In this document: in pieces, positions 24,546-35,438 of the stretch
Layout of the letters: the number at the start of each line of letters is the position of its first letter
How positions within the stretch are numbered: the first letter of the stretch is position 1
Assembly (NCBI GenBank): GCA_029964075.1
Contig: CM057147.1
Coordinates: 22,465,513 to 22,529,512 of the forward strand
From: Patiria pectinifera
Taxonomy: Eukaryota > Echinodermata > Asteroidea > Valvatida > Asterinidae
DNA length: 64,000 nucleotides
Direction: 5' to 3'
Notes under the pieces: generated by a model
Databases searched by the model: none
What the model was told of the DNA's origin: nothing
The model's input: only the letters and a program-made list of their open reading frames with translations
Program-made: the position numbers and the translations under genes

Positions 24546-25987
24546 ACTTGATTGGGAGAAATTGATCTAGCAAGGAACCTTGGACAAAATTCAAATTGTG
24601 CCATAATAGGGGCTGTACCTTGTTAGGGTACATCATTAATAAACCGTTAAAGTGGTTACGTCATACACCGCTAAGGTCATGCCTTACCGAGGTCACGCGT
24701 TCCACACCTATCTGGCCTTACGTAGCTTAAACATGGTGCCCACTCGTTACTTTTTTTTTATCTGTTGAAAATGATTTTTAAAAAAGCCATCAGTAGTATG
24801 GTGCCCACAAAATGATAGCAGATTGTTACAAATGCCGTGATTTTTTTTATCATTTTCAGTGATGGATTGATGCGCCGTGCTATATAGCTATGTAAGGCCA
24901 TGAATACAATCTGCCGTCATTTTGTGGGCACTATGCTTTAACTAGGTATGACATTGTTAAGTAACCGATGTCTTTTGTTACCATTTTTAATGGATAAAAA
25001 AATAAGTAACAAGTGGGCACCATTAAAGCTACGTAAGGCCAGGTATGTGTGGAACGTGTGACCTCGGTAAGGCATGACCTTAGCGGTGTGTGACGTAACC
25101 ACTTTAACGGTTTATTAATGATGTACCCTAACAAGGCACAGCCCCTATTATGGCACAATTTGAATTTTGTCCAAGGTTCCTTGCTAGATCAATTTCTCCC
25201 AATCAAGTTGACATAGGACCGAGTTGACCTGGGACCGAGCTGAGCTGGGACCGAGTTGGGACCGAGTTGACCTGGGACCGAGTTGATTTGGGACCGTCGA
25301 GTTGACTCGAAAGCAACTCGGACCGAGTCAACTAATTATGTGTAATTATGTATTTTCCGTGGTTTACCTTTTCCGTTTTGATGTATTCATTTGTATTTAT
25401 TGTTTATTTTCGGGGCGTACTGATTGTACCGCTTGTACTTGCAGCAGCTTGTTTTCCGAAACTTCCTGCCGCGCGCAGCCAATTCGTTACCGATACCCGC
25501 TACACCTCCACGGTGCACGCAGTGTCAGCTCAGGCGCGCTTACATGTACATGTAAATGTACAGTATATCAGCGTTAACAATGACAGCACTGCGGATAGAT
25601 CATGATGGCCATCGTAGCTGGCTAGCGCGAGTGTTGTGCATAGCTAATTTCTCCGTAATTTTTAAGAATCGTTTACCTGAAATACGCTAGTTTACAGCAT
25701 TTGAGAGTCATTTCCAATACTTTCGGGGCGCAAATTAGAAAAATTCAGACCCACAATACCCAAAATACACAATACTGCGTGTTTTTATAGCAAGTGCGTG
25801 TTTTGGTGCGCTATGTGATATGAATATTTAAAACATAGGCGTGTCCTAGAGAAGTGAAATTGCGTGCGAGTTTTATTATATAGCTCACAAAACCATTATA
25901 TAATATATAATGGTTTTGCTGTAGTCTGGTTCCCTGGTTTGCTGAAAACCATTATTTATAAATCATAGCCTCGTTCGCTTAAGCACA

Positions 25988-26764
25988 ATTACATAATAAA
26001 TAATGAATTATATAATAAATAATGAATTATTTAATAAATAATGCATTATATAATAAATAATGCATTATATAATAAATAATGCATTATATAATAAATAATG
26101 CATTATATAATAAATAATGAATTATTTAATAAATAATGAATTATATAATAAATAATGAATTATATAATAAATAATGAATTATTTAATAAATAATGCATTA
26201 TATAATAAATAATGCATTATATAATAAACAATGCATTATATAATAAACAATGAATTATTTAATAAATAATGAATTATATAATAAATAATGAATTATATAA
26301 TAAATAATGAATTATATAATAAATAATGAATTATATAATAAATAATGAATTATTTAATAAATAATGCATTATATAATAAATAATGCATTATATAATAAAT
26401 AATGCATTATATAATAAATAATGCATTATATAATAAATAATGCATTATATAATAAATAATGCATTATATAATAAATAATGAATTATTTAATAAATAATGA
26501 ATTATATAATAAATAATGAATTATATAATAAATAATGAATTATATAATAAATAATGAATTATTTAATAAATAATGAATTATATAATAAATAATGAATTAT
26601 ATAATAAATAATGCATTATATAATAAATAATGCATTATATAATAAATAATGCACGATATAATAAATAATGCATTATATAATAAATAATGCATTATATAAT
26701 AAATAATGCATTATATAATAAATAATGCATGATATAATAAATAATGCATTATATAATAAATAAT
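25988..26764. repeat. 19-bp AT-rich tandem array, right arm
   Basis: Reverse-complement partner of the left-arm array (unit GCATTATATAATAAATAAT). The order of GCATT and AATTC variants differs somewhat from the left arm, and the length differs by about 25 bp, so the arms have changed independently. Confidence 0.9.
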
Positions 26765-27240
26765 TAAAGGGTGCAAAAATTATATATAAATAATAAGTTT
26801 GCAAATAAATTATATATAAATAAAAGTGTGCAAAAATTATATATAAATAATAAGTTTGCAAATAAATTATATATAAATAAAAAAAGTGTGCAAAAATTAT
26901 ATATAAATAATAGGTTTGCAAATAAATTATATATAAATAAAAAAAGTGTGCAAAAATTATATATAAATAATAAGTTTGCAAATAAATTATATATAAATAA
27001 AAAAGTGTGCAAAAATTATATATATATAATTAGGTTGCAAATAAATTATATATAAATAAAAAAGTGTGCAAAAATTTTATATAAATAATAAGTTTGCAAA
27101 TAAATTATATATAAATAAAAAAGTGTGCAAAAATTATATATAAATAATAAGTTTGCAAATAAATTATATATAAATAAAAAAAAGTGTGCAAAAATTATAT
27201 ATATATAATTAGGTTGCAAATAAATTATATATAAATAATT
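26765..27240. repeat. 60-bp AT-rich tandem array, right arm
   Basis: Mirror of 22540-23005 with GTGTGCAAAAATTATATATA and GTTTGCAAATAAATTATATA half-units. Confidence 0.9.
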
Positions 27241-27455
27241 CTAGTTTGCCCAAAATTATATGTAAATAATTAGGTTGCAAACAAAATTATATATAAATAA
27301 TGAAGTGGCAAATAAATTTATTTACATATAATGCAAACTGCCAAACAATTATTTACATATAATTGTCCGGGAAACTGAATTATATAATAAATAATGAATT
27401 ATATATAAATAATTTTGTTAAATAATTTATTTACACATGGCGCCTCATATGTCCC

Positions 27456-30400
27456 AGCTATTTTCGAGTTTCACACCGTAAAATGATTTTCTACTGCACT
27501 ATACAAAAGTTATTCACTATGCTGCGAAACAGAATTGAACTGACACATTAGTCAGGTGGCATATGGTCGGAATCGTGACCGACTGGTCCAAAGCACCAAA
27601 CTTGGCAGATATTTAGAAGGGGGTGACACCTGAAATTCTTTTGGGAAGGGTGTCTAATTTGCATAATATTTAATACCTGCCGTGTAATATATTTATTCCC
27701 ATATTTGGGTATATATATTTTGTTTTAAAGTATATTTTTGGATTCTACTTACATATCCTTAAATAGCATTTTCTAAAGCATATAAGAGACCGATCTTCTC
27801 TAGGGCCGCTCTGCCAAGTTTGGTGCTTTGGACCGTACCAGTCGGTCACGGTCTTGTCAAAAATTTAAACAAGCACTATACTAAAGTAAATACTTCTGTT
27901 ATTTATTTATTTATTTATTTATTACATTTTCTTTACTCATGGTATATGCCCAAACAGTTTAAAACTGGTTTCCATTGGGGCCCTGCATACATTACAAATG
28001 ATTAAATAAAGTTAAGCGAAGTAAAATTTACGAGGAAAAGTGCGGCATGTGAATTAAACAGACAAAACAAACACTTATACTTACAAACACAATATTTACA
28101 CAAATAAAGCTACAGGCCTATGAAAGTTCACTGTCATTCCAGTATAAGGCAAGAATTTGTCATTTTTTATAGTCATTTTTATAGTCATTATTGTACCAAT
28201 TTCAAGGCTAGCGTCATCTGTAAAGAATGTTCCATGACGTTCTGTAAATAATGAGACAAGACAAGAAGCATTAAACAATGTACTTCATAGTACAGGCCAA
28301 CTGCTGACGATCTCACAATGCATACAATGCCGTCGTTTGTGTACTTTGGCCGACGACGGCGAAGAACAAAAACGAATCGAAATCACGACTAACTTAATTA
28401 TCAACCATGCATGTGCTCCTATCGCTGATTAGATTAAAAATAGAGACAGGCAACTGCGGTTGTTCATTTGAATGTTGTCCGGGCGAAATTCTGTCCAGTG
28501 ATATTGCAACGATCGTTCTGATAGTGCTGACATTTTAAAAGCCTGTCCGAAGATATTTCATCGTTTTGATGTTTTTTTTTTTTTTTTTCAAACTTAAATT
28601 AATAAATTCATGAACACGTGCTGTCTGTGCGATAAAGAGGGTTTTCAGTGTACAAACTACCATGCTTTGCCTTGTGTGTACATGATACCTCACAGCGTAC
28701 ATAATATCGCTGCATGCAGTTGCGCTTTGCACTTTCAGGTAGGCCTATATAATCTGCAAGTTCGGCTGCAGTCTGTGGATCAAGTTGCCATGCATTTCCG
28801 AGTGGTTTGCGTGTCACGGCGAGCAGTACCACTCAAGCAAACAATTCGGCCAAGTATAGGCGCATGATTGACACACTTGCAACAGTGTGAACGAATTTGC
28901 ATTTGGCAAGTTTATAAATTATTTAAGTCCGGTTAAACAGACATGTTTAATGAACTTCGAAACGAATAATGTATTTAGCCGACTCTCAAAATACAAACTC
29001 AGCCGGGCCGTAGGCAAATTTTTGTTATACATTGTAGCACAATTTCGTATGAGGTGGAACGAGGCTTTATGTTTGCTATAACCAGAATTTATATTGACAG
29101 TGTTTGTACACTTATGCTGTGTTAATGAGAGTCGTCTGTAATCACATTAAACAAAATAGTCGGCCCAGTGTTCAGACGTGTCTGTGTGCTGTTCTTCCCA
29201 TTATGAACCTTTGGTTCGTCCTTAAATTTGAATTAAGCACCAAAACACATCATTTTAAATCCGTCAATATATTGACGGATTAAAATTATTCATTGCAAAT
29301 CGAAGTGCCGAGGCCAATTCGGTTTACATGTTAAATGTTTAGGACAGTGCATGCTCATGTATTTTTTGTCACTTTTTGTTGCACTCAGTATACTTGCAAG
29401 CTAATACATTTTTAATATTATTTTAATATTGATACAACTTCGAATACAAAAGTATAAAAAAAACGTACAAATCAAGAAATAGGACACTTTCTAACCCAAG
29501 TTATTTATTACGAATTTGTGGAGTTAAAGTTTGGATGTTCAATTTAAAATTCTAATATTACATTCTTTTCTTCAATCCTAAATGATTTCGTTAACACAAA
29601 CCACTCCTTAACTGAAAGCGTGCAGTTTAAAACTGTACTAAAATTTCCTTCCACATCTTCTATACCAAGGGACCCCACTGGTAATAAGTCGAAATCGTGG
29701 GCGATCCCGGCCAATTGCCGAATAATAATTACAAACATGCACAATTTTCCATCCTTTATAAAAAAAAAAAAAGGTGTGAATCAGACGTGCCCACATAATC
29801 GGCAAAAGCAAGCTGAGATCAAAATTGGATTTTGGAGTAACCACGCCCAATTTCAATAAACTGAATTTTGTGTGGCCTTTTCATTATATACCTCACAGGT
29901 GTAATCCCATTTTGCAGTGTCATACTCGTTCATAATGTATTGGACCGATCGGACCTTGGACTCTGTGTTATAAAACAGAACAAAAATTTCTGATGTGTAT
30001 CGGTTCTGCACTATCGATTATCGGGAAATGCACAACAGGTGACCAAGCGCCCATCTTGCCAAGCGTGAAATGAGCTAGCTAGGACGAATATCGATTCTAA
30101 ACACCGTGGCATTTCATAAACAAGAGATCGGATAGCGCACCGTTTCATCAATGTCCAAAATTAATCAACGTCCAAAATTAATCAACGTCCAAATGTTTTA
30201 CTTTTAGTTAAAAGAAATGCACGGTTTCGGTGGGGGGACTAAACTTTCTATAATTTAACCCATGTTATACATGTACTCTGTTCATTTTTTCTACCCTGTA
30301 TATCAATAGGGAAGTGTCGGAGCCTGGTCTGAAATAGAATCCAAAATTACTATTTCGTCGTGGTATAAATGTCACTCCCATAATCATAATGGCTAGTTTA

Positions 30401-30780
30401 GCACCGAGACTGAGTGACTCCGATTGGATACTGATTTGAAATTATGTCTACGATATTCGGTACTTTTTGTCGTGTCGGCCCAAAACATTGACATTGTAGA
30501 TCCGGTGGCATAGCACAGCTAGCGCCGCGGCGCGGCGTTGAGGTTAGTTTTTGCGCCACCCGTACCCATCATGCATCCCCGCCACCCGCCTCATTTTAGA
30601 AAACCGTCTCACACTGACAAGTGAGTAGTGACATGACCGACACAGACAGCTCCGCGTTCGGTTGACATAGGCCCACATAATTGTGTATAAAAATTAATAA
30701 TTATGAAATCGAATAATTGTAACTCAACTGTTGTTTTCAATGCCTTTGCTGTTTGTTTATTAAATTTAATGAATCAGTCG
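27456..30780. other. Intergenic, no gene recognised
   Basis: Non-coding by eye. It contains (TTTA)n at 27900-27926, a perfect palindrome AATCCGTCAATATATTGACGGATT near 29260-29284, and short direct repeats of GTCCAAAATTAATCAAC at 30152-30190. The inverted phrase CCAAGTTTGGTGCTTTGGAC (27813) / GTCCAAAGCACCAAACTTGG (27588) marks another inverted-repeat element between about 27550 and 27860. Confidence 0.55.
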
Positions 30781-30806
30781 GGTTTGACAGATTTACAGAC
30801 AATGAT

Positions 30807-30821
30807 CCAATCTCTTTTTTG
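30807..30821 (-). promoter_or_regulatory. Histone downstream element (H2A)
   Basis: CAAAAAAGAGATTGG on the minus strand, 10 bp past the stem-loop. It is the purine-rich U7 snRNA target and is identical to the element after H2B. Confidence 0.9.
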
Positions 30822-30831
30822 ATATTGTGGT

Positions 30832-30847
30832 GGCTCTGAAAAGAGCC
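30832..30847 (-). terminator. Histone 3' stem-loop (H2A)
   Basis: On the minus strand GGCTCTTTTCAGAGCC, the consensus 16-nt histone mRNA stem-loop (6-bp stem, 4-nt loop). It is bound by SLBP, and processing occurs just downstream. Confidence 0.97.
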
Positions 30848-30873
30848 GGTTTGTTGTAGCTTGATCAAGCTGT

Positions 30874-31251
30874 TTATTTGGCAGCCTTGGCCGACTTCTT
30901 GGGCAGAAGAACGGCCTGGATGTTGGGCAGCACACCTCCCTGGGCGATGGTAACACCGCTGAGGAGCTTGTTCAACTCTTCGTCGTTGCGGATGGCCAAC
31001 TGCAAGTGACGGGGGTTGATTCTTGTCTTCTTGTTGTCGCGGGCTGCGTTGCCGGCCAACTCGAGGATCTCAGCGGCCAAGTACTCCATGACGGCGGCCA
31101 GGTAGACCGGGGCTCCGGCTCCAACACGCTCGGCATAGTTGCCCTTGCGCAAGAAACGGTGAACACGGCCCACGGGGAACTGCAGACCAGCCCTGGCAGA
31201 TCGGCTCTTGGCCTTAGCGCGAGCCTTTCCTCCCTTACCACGTCCAGACAT
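30874..31251 (-). CDS. H2A: Histone H2A (replication-dependent)
   Basis: Intronless 125-aa H2[21 protein letters not shown] at the N-terminus, the histone-fold signature [20 protein letters not shown], the acidic-patch region ([22 protein letters not shown]) and the C-terminal [11 protein letters not shown]. The length and tail match canonical H2A, not H2A.Z or H2A.X (no SQ[E/D] tail motif). It pairs with H2B in the nucleosome core. It is head-to-head with H2B, 362 bp apart. A TATA box (TATAAAA on the minus strand, 31317-31323) precedes it, and the 3' end has the histone stem-loop and downstream element, so expression should be coupled to S phase. Confidence 0.98.
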   Translation of the reverse strand: MSGRGKGGKARAKAKSRSARAGLQFPVGRVHRFLRKGNYAERVGAGAPVYLAAVMEYLAAEILELAGNAARDNKKTRINPRHLQLAIRNDEELNKLLSGVTIAQGGVLPNIQAVLLPKKSAKAAK

Positions 31252-31613
31252 GATGATTCAGATTTTCTTCGGGAAATTTCAAAGAAACTAAAACTTAACA
31301 CAGGTCGCGTCTCAGTTTTTATACCCTTTGATGGGATCGCAAACAAACCAATGAAATTACTCCATCTGCTTCCGACCGCCCATTTCGGGAATTAGTTGTT
31401 CATTCAACGTCCGCATTATTCCGCAGGAGGGCACTATTTAGTGTCGTGTGCAACAAGTAGCCAATCGGTACGTGCTATTCATTAGCGGGAAATTCAGGCG
31501 CGGTGCACTCGATCTGTACTGGATCCAAATTTGCATATCTGATGGGATAAAATCAACGGGATTTCATTCCCAGGCATATTCCATTTCTTGCAATTTGCTG
31601 AAATCGAAAAATC
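31252..31613. promoter_or_regulatory. Bidirectional H2A-H2B promoter
   Basis: It contains TATAAAA for H2A (minus, 31317-31323), CCAAT at 31348-31352 and 31461-31465, and the octamer ATTTGCAT at 31529-31536, which is the element typical of H2B promoters (Oct-1 site). A weak ATAAAA at 31547-31552 could serve H2B. Confidence 0.8.
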
Positions 31614-31982
31614 ATGCCACCCAAGCCAAGCGGAAAGGGACAGAAGAAGGCCGGTAAGGCCAAGGGTGCCCCAAGCACCAACAAGAAGAGGAAGCGCAAG
31701 AGAAAGGAGAGCTATGGCATCTACATCTACAAGGTGATGAAGCAGGTGCACCCCGACACCGGCATCTCAAGCAAGGCCATGAGCATCATGAACAGCTTCG
31801 TCAATGACATCTTCGAGCGTATTGCCGCCGAGGCTTCCCGCCTGGCCCACTACAACAAGAAGTCCACCATCACCAGCCGTGAGGTGCAGACCGCTGTCCG
31901 TCTCCTCCTGCCCGGTGAGCTGGCCAAGCACGCCGTCAGCGAAGGCACCAAGGCCGTCACCAAGTACACCACCTCCAAATAG
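31614..31982 (+). CDS. H2B: Histone H2B (replication-dependent)
   Basis: Intronless 122-aa H2B. The basic N-terminal tail [20 protein letters not shown] is followed by a Lys/Arg run, then [39 protein letters not shown], the [20 protein letters not shown] block and the C-terminal [17 protein letters not shown] with the ubiquitinated lysine. The tail resembles echinoderm somatic H2B and not the long sperm forms with SPKK repeats. It is divergent from H2A and shares its promoter. Confidence 0.98.
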   Translation: MPPKPSGKGQKKAGKAKGAPSTNKKRKRKRKESYGIYIYKVMKQVHPDTGISSKAMSIMNSFVNDIFERIAAEASRLAHYNKKSTITSREVQTAVRLLLPGELAKHAVSEGTKAVTKYTTSK

Positions 31983-32011
31983 ACGGTGTACAGAAAACCA
32001 TCAAACCAACC

Positions 32012-32027
32012 GGCTCTTTTCAGAGCC
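32012..32027 (+). terminator. Histone 3' stem-loop (H2B)
   Basis: GGCTCTTTTCAGAGCC, identical to the H2A stem-loop, 29 bp after the stop codon. Confidence 0.97.
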
Positions 32028-32037
32028 ACCAAAATTT

Positions 32038-32052
32038 CAAAAAAGAGATTGG
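32038..32052 (+). promoter_or_regulatory. Histone downstream element (H2B)
   Basis: CAAAAAAGAGATTGG, 10 bp after the stem-loop; U7 snRNA binding element. Confidence 0.9.
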
Positions 32053-32472
32053 GATGCATGTCTGTTAATATTGATTTAAGTTCAATTAGTCCTATGCCCC
32101 ATTAAAGTGGATTTTGCGGGTTACTTTTTTAATACATAGGGAACAGGGTCCTACAATAAGCAATAATTCATGTACATGTGATGTGGAACCAGCCAAAGTG
32201 GAATACATGTCAGGCATGCAACTTTTCAGCTGATCAGCTGATTTCCTCTTTTTTGACCTCCTATGTGTGCCATTGAAAGTAGAAAAATACTGTACAAAGT
32301 CTGGGAAAAATTTGATTTTCCTCTTTTTTTTGAGATTCCCCAGTTGCATGCCTGACATTTACATCACATTGGACGGCATGACCATGTCGGATCTCAATTA
32401 GTCAAAGGATGGTGAAGAAAATGTAGGGCTAGGTGTGGATGCCACCCTCAATTTTGACCCAAACACATCCAA

Positions 32473-33345
32473 GGCCAAAAAAAAAGTCTCCGGTTTCTGG
32501 TATGGAGCTTGCCCAAAAAGTGGTGCGGCGACGCGGCTTTTTTTTTTTTTTTAAAGCTATAGTCCATCATTTGTAATTAGTGCATTTTGTTCGTTTGAAG
32601 CAACAGAAGTGTTCAAAATCTAATGAAGGATACTGAGCAACTAACCTGATTAAGCCCTCAGCTGTACATTCCGAGAAAAGCAGATCAGCATTCTAAGATC
32701 TCAGTTTCAACTGAATCATGTTTTGAATTGTTTTGAATTGCAGCTATACGCGACGTCGCGCACTGATCCGACCAATTATAACAACCGCGTGCGCGTATGC
32801 GTCGTTCCAAGACTTGTGCGCGCTGCGCTGAATAAAAAACAACTACTAATTTAAATTTTCCTACGGTGCTTCTTAAGAATCACCGTTGGAAATGCATTCT
32901 TTCGTTGATTACTTCAAAATGATAGCTTCCCAGAAAGAATAATTTCACAGGGAGTTTAGTTCCCTTACTATCTTTCAACCAAGTTTGTTTTTCAACAGTA
33001 ATTACGCCAGTTACTTTTCGGATGGATGCAAATGATGGACTATAGCTTTAACCTGGTTTGTTTTGCTTCAAATGTCGGCCGCTGATGACTGCAAATATGT
33101 GCCCGACTAAACTTAGTGGAAATATATGGGAGTCCAGAGAGGCCACATAAAGCTTATTCACGACCATAACCCAATCTAAAAACACGGTACAATTGTGCAG
33201 CAGCAGGATTCCAGTCAAACCAGTGAGTTTGGCGGTTTTGAGGCATCATCTTTCATTGAAAAAAACACCCTTTTTCTATTTTGCCGACGCGCATGGCTAC
33301 GGCGACGCGCGCGCATACCAGAAACCGGAGACTTTTTTTTGGGCC
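32473..33345. mobile_element. GGCC-A(n) terminal-inverted-repeat element with another element nested inside
   Basis: GGCCAAAAAAAAAGTCTCCG with GTTTCTGGTA at the left is inverted at the right (TACCAGAAACCGGAGAC, T run, GGGCC at 33341-33345). The TTAA element 32551-33051 sits inside it, so the outer element is the older insertion. Confidence 0.8.
32551..33051. mobile_element. TTAA-type element, TATAGTCCATCATTTG family, copy 2
   Basis: Intact inverted ends: TTAAAGCTATAGTCCATCAT at the left and ATGATGGACTATAGCTTTAA at the right, with TTAA on both sides. It is 501 bp, non-coding and homologous to 7901-8443. The TTAA target fits piggyBac/Kolobok-type mobilisation. Confidence 0.85.
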
Positions 33346-34570
33346 TAAAGCCTAAATTAATCCCTGCCGTGTAACACTTTTATTCCCATACATGCCATAT
33401 TATTTGGGTAGACATGTATTCTTGATTTTTTCATTTTTGAAAAGTTTCTTTTGGTGATTCTGCTTACACACCCTGACTTAAATAACATTTCCTAAGCATA
33501 AGTGACTGAAACATTATGAGGACATAGGCCCTATTGACGATCCAAATTGGCTAGTACTACTATGTATAGTACCAAAAATTGCGCGAATTTACCTTGTCTC
33601 CATATCATCAAGTGGTCTTGCCAAACCTCAGTATGGATGAGATTCATATTTACCAAGTTGTTTACTGACACAGCTACCCTAGTAATATTGAAACCTTATG
33701 GAAAATCATGTAAACATTGCTAAGGGTCGCCTATAAACGTCATGGGAGAGTTGAATAAGACTAGAACCCCCCCCCCCCAAAAAAAATAATAATAATAATA
33801 ATAATTTGCTTGCAATATGTCAATGCCAAAATGTTCTCTTTCCATTAATTTTATTTTCAATAATTTTGGGAATTTCCTTGAACCTTTTCAAGTCTCCAAA
33901 CACCGTGCGTTAGGCAACCCCATAAGGCCAATTAGCAGGCACTTTTTGCTAGGAGTATCGACTTGCTTCTGGAATACATGTAGGGGGCCTACATGTACAT
34001 GTTTTTAAAAATATTTTCTGAAGTTCCACTGGCTGTGAAGTGTGATCCACCTAGGAAGGGTTGAAAATTAATGTGAAAATTCGAAAGTGTTAAAACCTTT
34101 TCCTTTGTGTCATTTTTAAAAACAATTTAGGCTGATCAATCATTAGTAGGCCAGCCAAATGTGGAAAAGTTCTTTAGAAATTTTCAAGGCATTTTTTGGT
34201 AATAACTGGCATCCGGTATCCATGCTAGATCAACAATCTTTGAACCAAATAAACATAACAAGTAGAGGGTGGCGAAGCTGAATTAGTCTTCACTCCAGTC
34301 GCTCGCAGTTTCGCATCTCTAAGCCACGATGGCATTGGCGAAAGGCTAGACAAGGACGGACCCAGATCCATTTGGGGTGGGGGAGGGGTATGAGGACTCG
34401 AATATTTCTTTTTCAAGTAGGGGAAGGGGTTGAGTATATCGTGCTCTATTTCCACATTATAGCTGATGGCTTGCGAGGGAGTACGCAAGTTAACGCAACA
34501 TTTCAATGTAATTCCTGAAAATTTAAAACAAAATGGTGTCTTCACTCCTCCGATTAAAACAAAAATAACA
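33346..34570. other. Intergenic, no gene recognised
   Basis: AT-rich with C and AAT runs (33768-33804). The peptide frames at 33817-34008 and 34225-34608 have no recognisable domain. Confidence 0.5.
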
Positions 34571-34607
34571 CAGTCTTTGTGGGGGTGGCGAGGGAGGCCT
34601 TGGCCCA

Positions 34608-35003
34608 AGCTGGCTGCGTAATTTTTATTCCTAGGAGGGTTAGGGGCAATGTCATGAATAATTCATGTTTATCCATGAGAACGGACAATGACATCAACAG
34701 CATTGTTGTTAGTTACTCAACTAGTTACAATACATTAAAGCATTTTAAAGAACGGTTGTCGTCGAGCTGGATAGCGAGATGAGCTATGATACAAAGATCC
34801 CTGGTTCGAATCCACGTCGTCGCTGCTCATTTTCATCAGCTATTTTTCTTCTCCAAATTTATCACTGAGATAATTTTAAATTAAGGGGAAAATAGAACGA
34901 GAACCTAAGTCTTGCAATGATTCAAGGGAAAAACTGAATTATTCATGACATTGCCCCTAACCCTCCTAGGAAAAAAAATTACGCAAGCTGGCTCAAGGCC
35001 GCG
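34608..35003. mobile_element. Inverted-repeat element enclosing a tRNA-like segment
   Basis: GGCCTTGGCCCAAGCTGGCT / GCGTAATTTTTATTCCTAGG / AGGGTTAGGGGCAATGTCAT on the left (34608-34671) is inverted at 34937-35003. Inside, 34752-34822 ends in a perfect box B (GGTTCGAATCC, 34803-34813) followed by CACGTCGTCG, which can pair with CGTCG upstream, giving a tRNA-like or SINE-head sequence. The box A match is weak. Confidence 0.65.
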
Positions 35004-35237
35004 TCAATGACGGCACCTAACAAACTCTAGTTGGCAAGGAAACGGCTCCCACCGTTAATTTTGACAAAAGTGGAAACTACAAAAGATACTATAGTGATGA
35101 CCCCGTCACTCTCAATAATACGTATTGTACCATAATACGTATTGCAACGGGCACTCAACCGTGCCTAGAAAATACGCTGCTATATCGGGCTAATTGTACA
35201 ATTCACAAACTACGTCTCGTGCCAATTTTCTCAAAGT

Positions 35238-35244
35238 TATAAAA
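35238..35244 (+). promoter_or_regulatory. Candidate TATA box for the PAW-domain gene
   Basis: TATAAAA about 195 bp upstream of the proposed ATG at 35439. It is supported only by position. Confidence 0.35.
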
Positions 35245-35438
35245 CATGTACAGTACACACTGTCCCGGAAATGCAAGCCTAAAACCTTCCCGTGAGGTAG
35301 TTAAGCCTACCATTTTGGAGTAAAAAAAGACTTCAAATTCTATCCACCATCCAGTTTTCGAGGACCGATTATGACTGTTTCAAACCAAACCCGATGAAAG
35401 GAAGGAAAAGGGACACCCTACCGTCGAAGGCCGATCCC

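Larger units (their letters stand above)
22317..27449. mobile_element. 5.1-kb palindromic (foldback-type) DNA element
   Basis: The left end TATGAGGCGCCATGTG (22317-22332) and the right end CACATGGCGCCTCATA (27434-27449) are exact inverted repeats. They are immediately flanked by the direct repeat TGTCCC (22311-22316 and 27450-27455), a 6-bp target-site duplication. The arms stay complementary to the centre: about 22317-24835 and 24900-27449, with only about 65 bp of unpaired spacer. From outside in, each arm holds a 60-bp AT-rich array, a 19-bp AT-rich array, about 700 bp of mixed sequence, and an ACTCGGTCCCA minisatellite. No transposase was seen. The peptide frames at 24177-24452 (-) and 25302-25577 (+) are identical, so the arms are nearly identical there; these are not believable genes. 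It is a non-autonomous element; the superfamily is undetermined. Confidence 0.9.

Noticed and set aside
24155-25605. Identical 83-91-residue frames in the two palindrome arms, considered as a duplicated gene
   Set aside because: No domain, no intron or promoter context; the duplication is explained by the palindrome itself.
23005-26764. Regular short repeats considered as CRISPR arrays
   Set aside because: Units are directly adjacent without unique spacers and the genome is clearly eukaryotic.
22547-27055. Long frames rich in YLYIIFAHFF and KLYINNKFAN
   Set aside because: Direct translation of the 60-bp AT-rich satellite units in the palindrome; no protein family.
31006-31395. Frames antisense to or out of frame with the histone genes
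   Set aside because: Shadows of the conserved H2A/H2B coding sequences.
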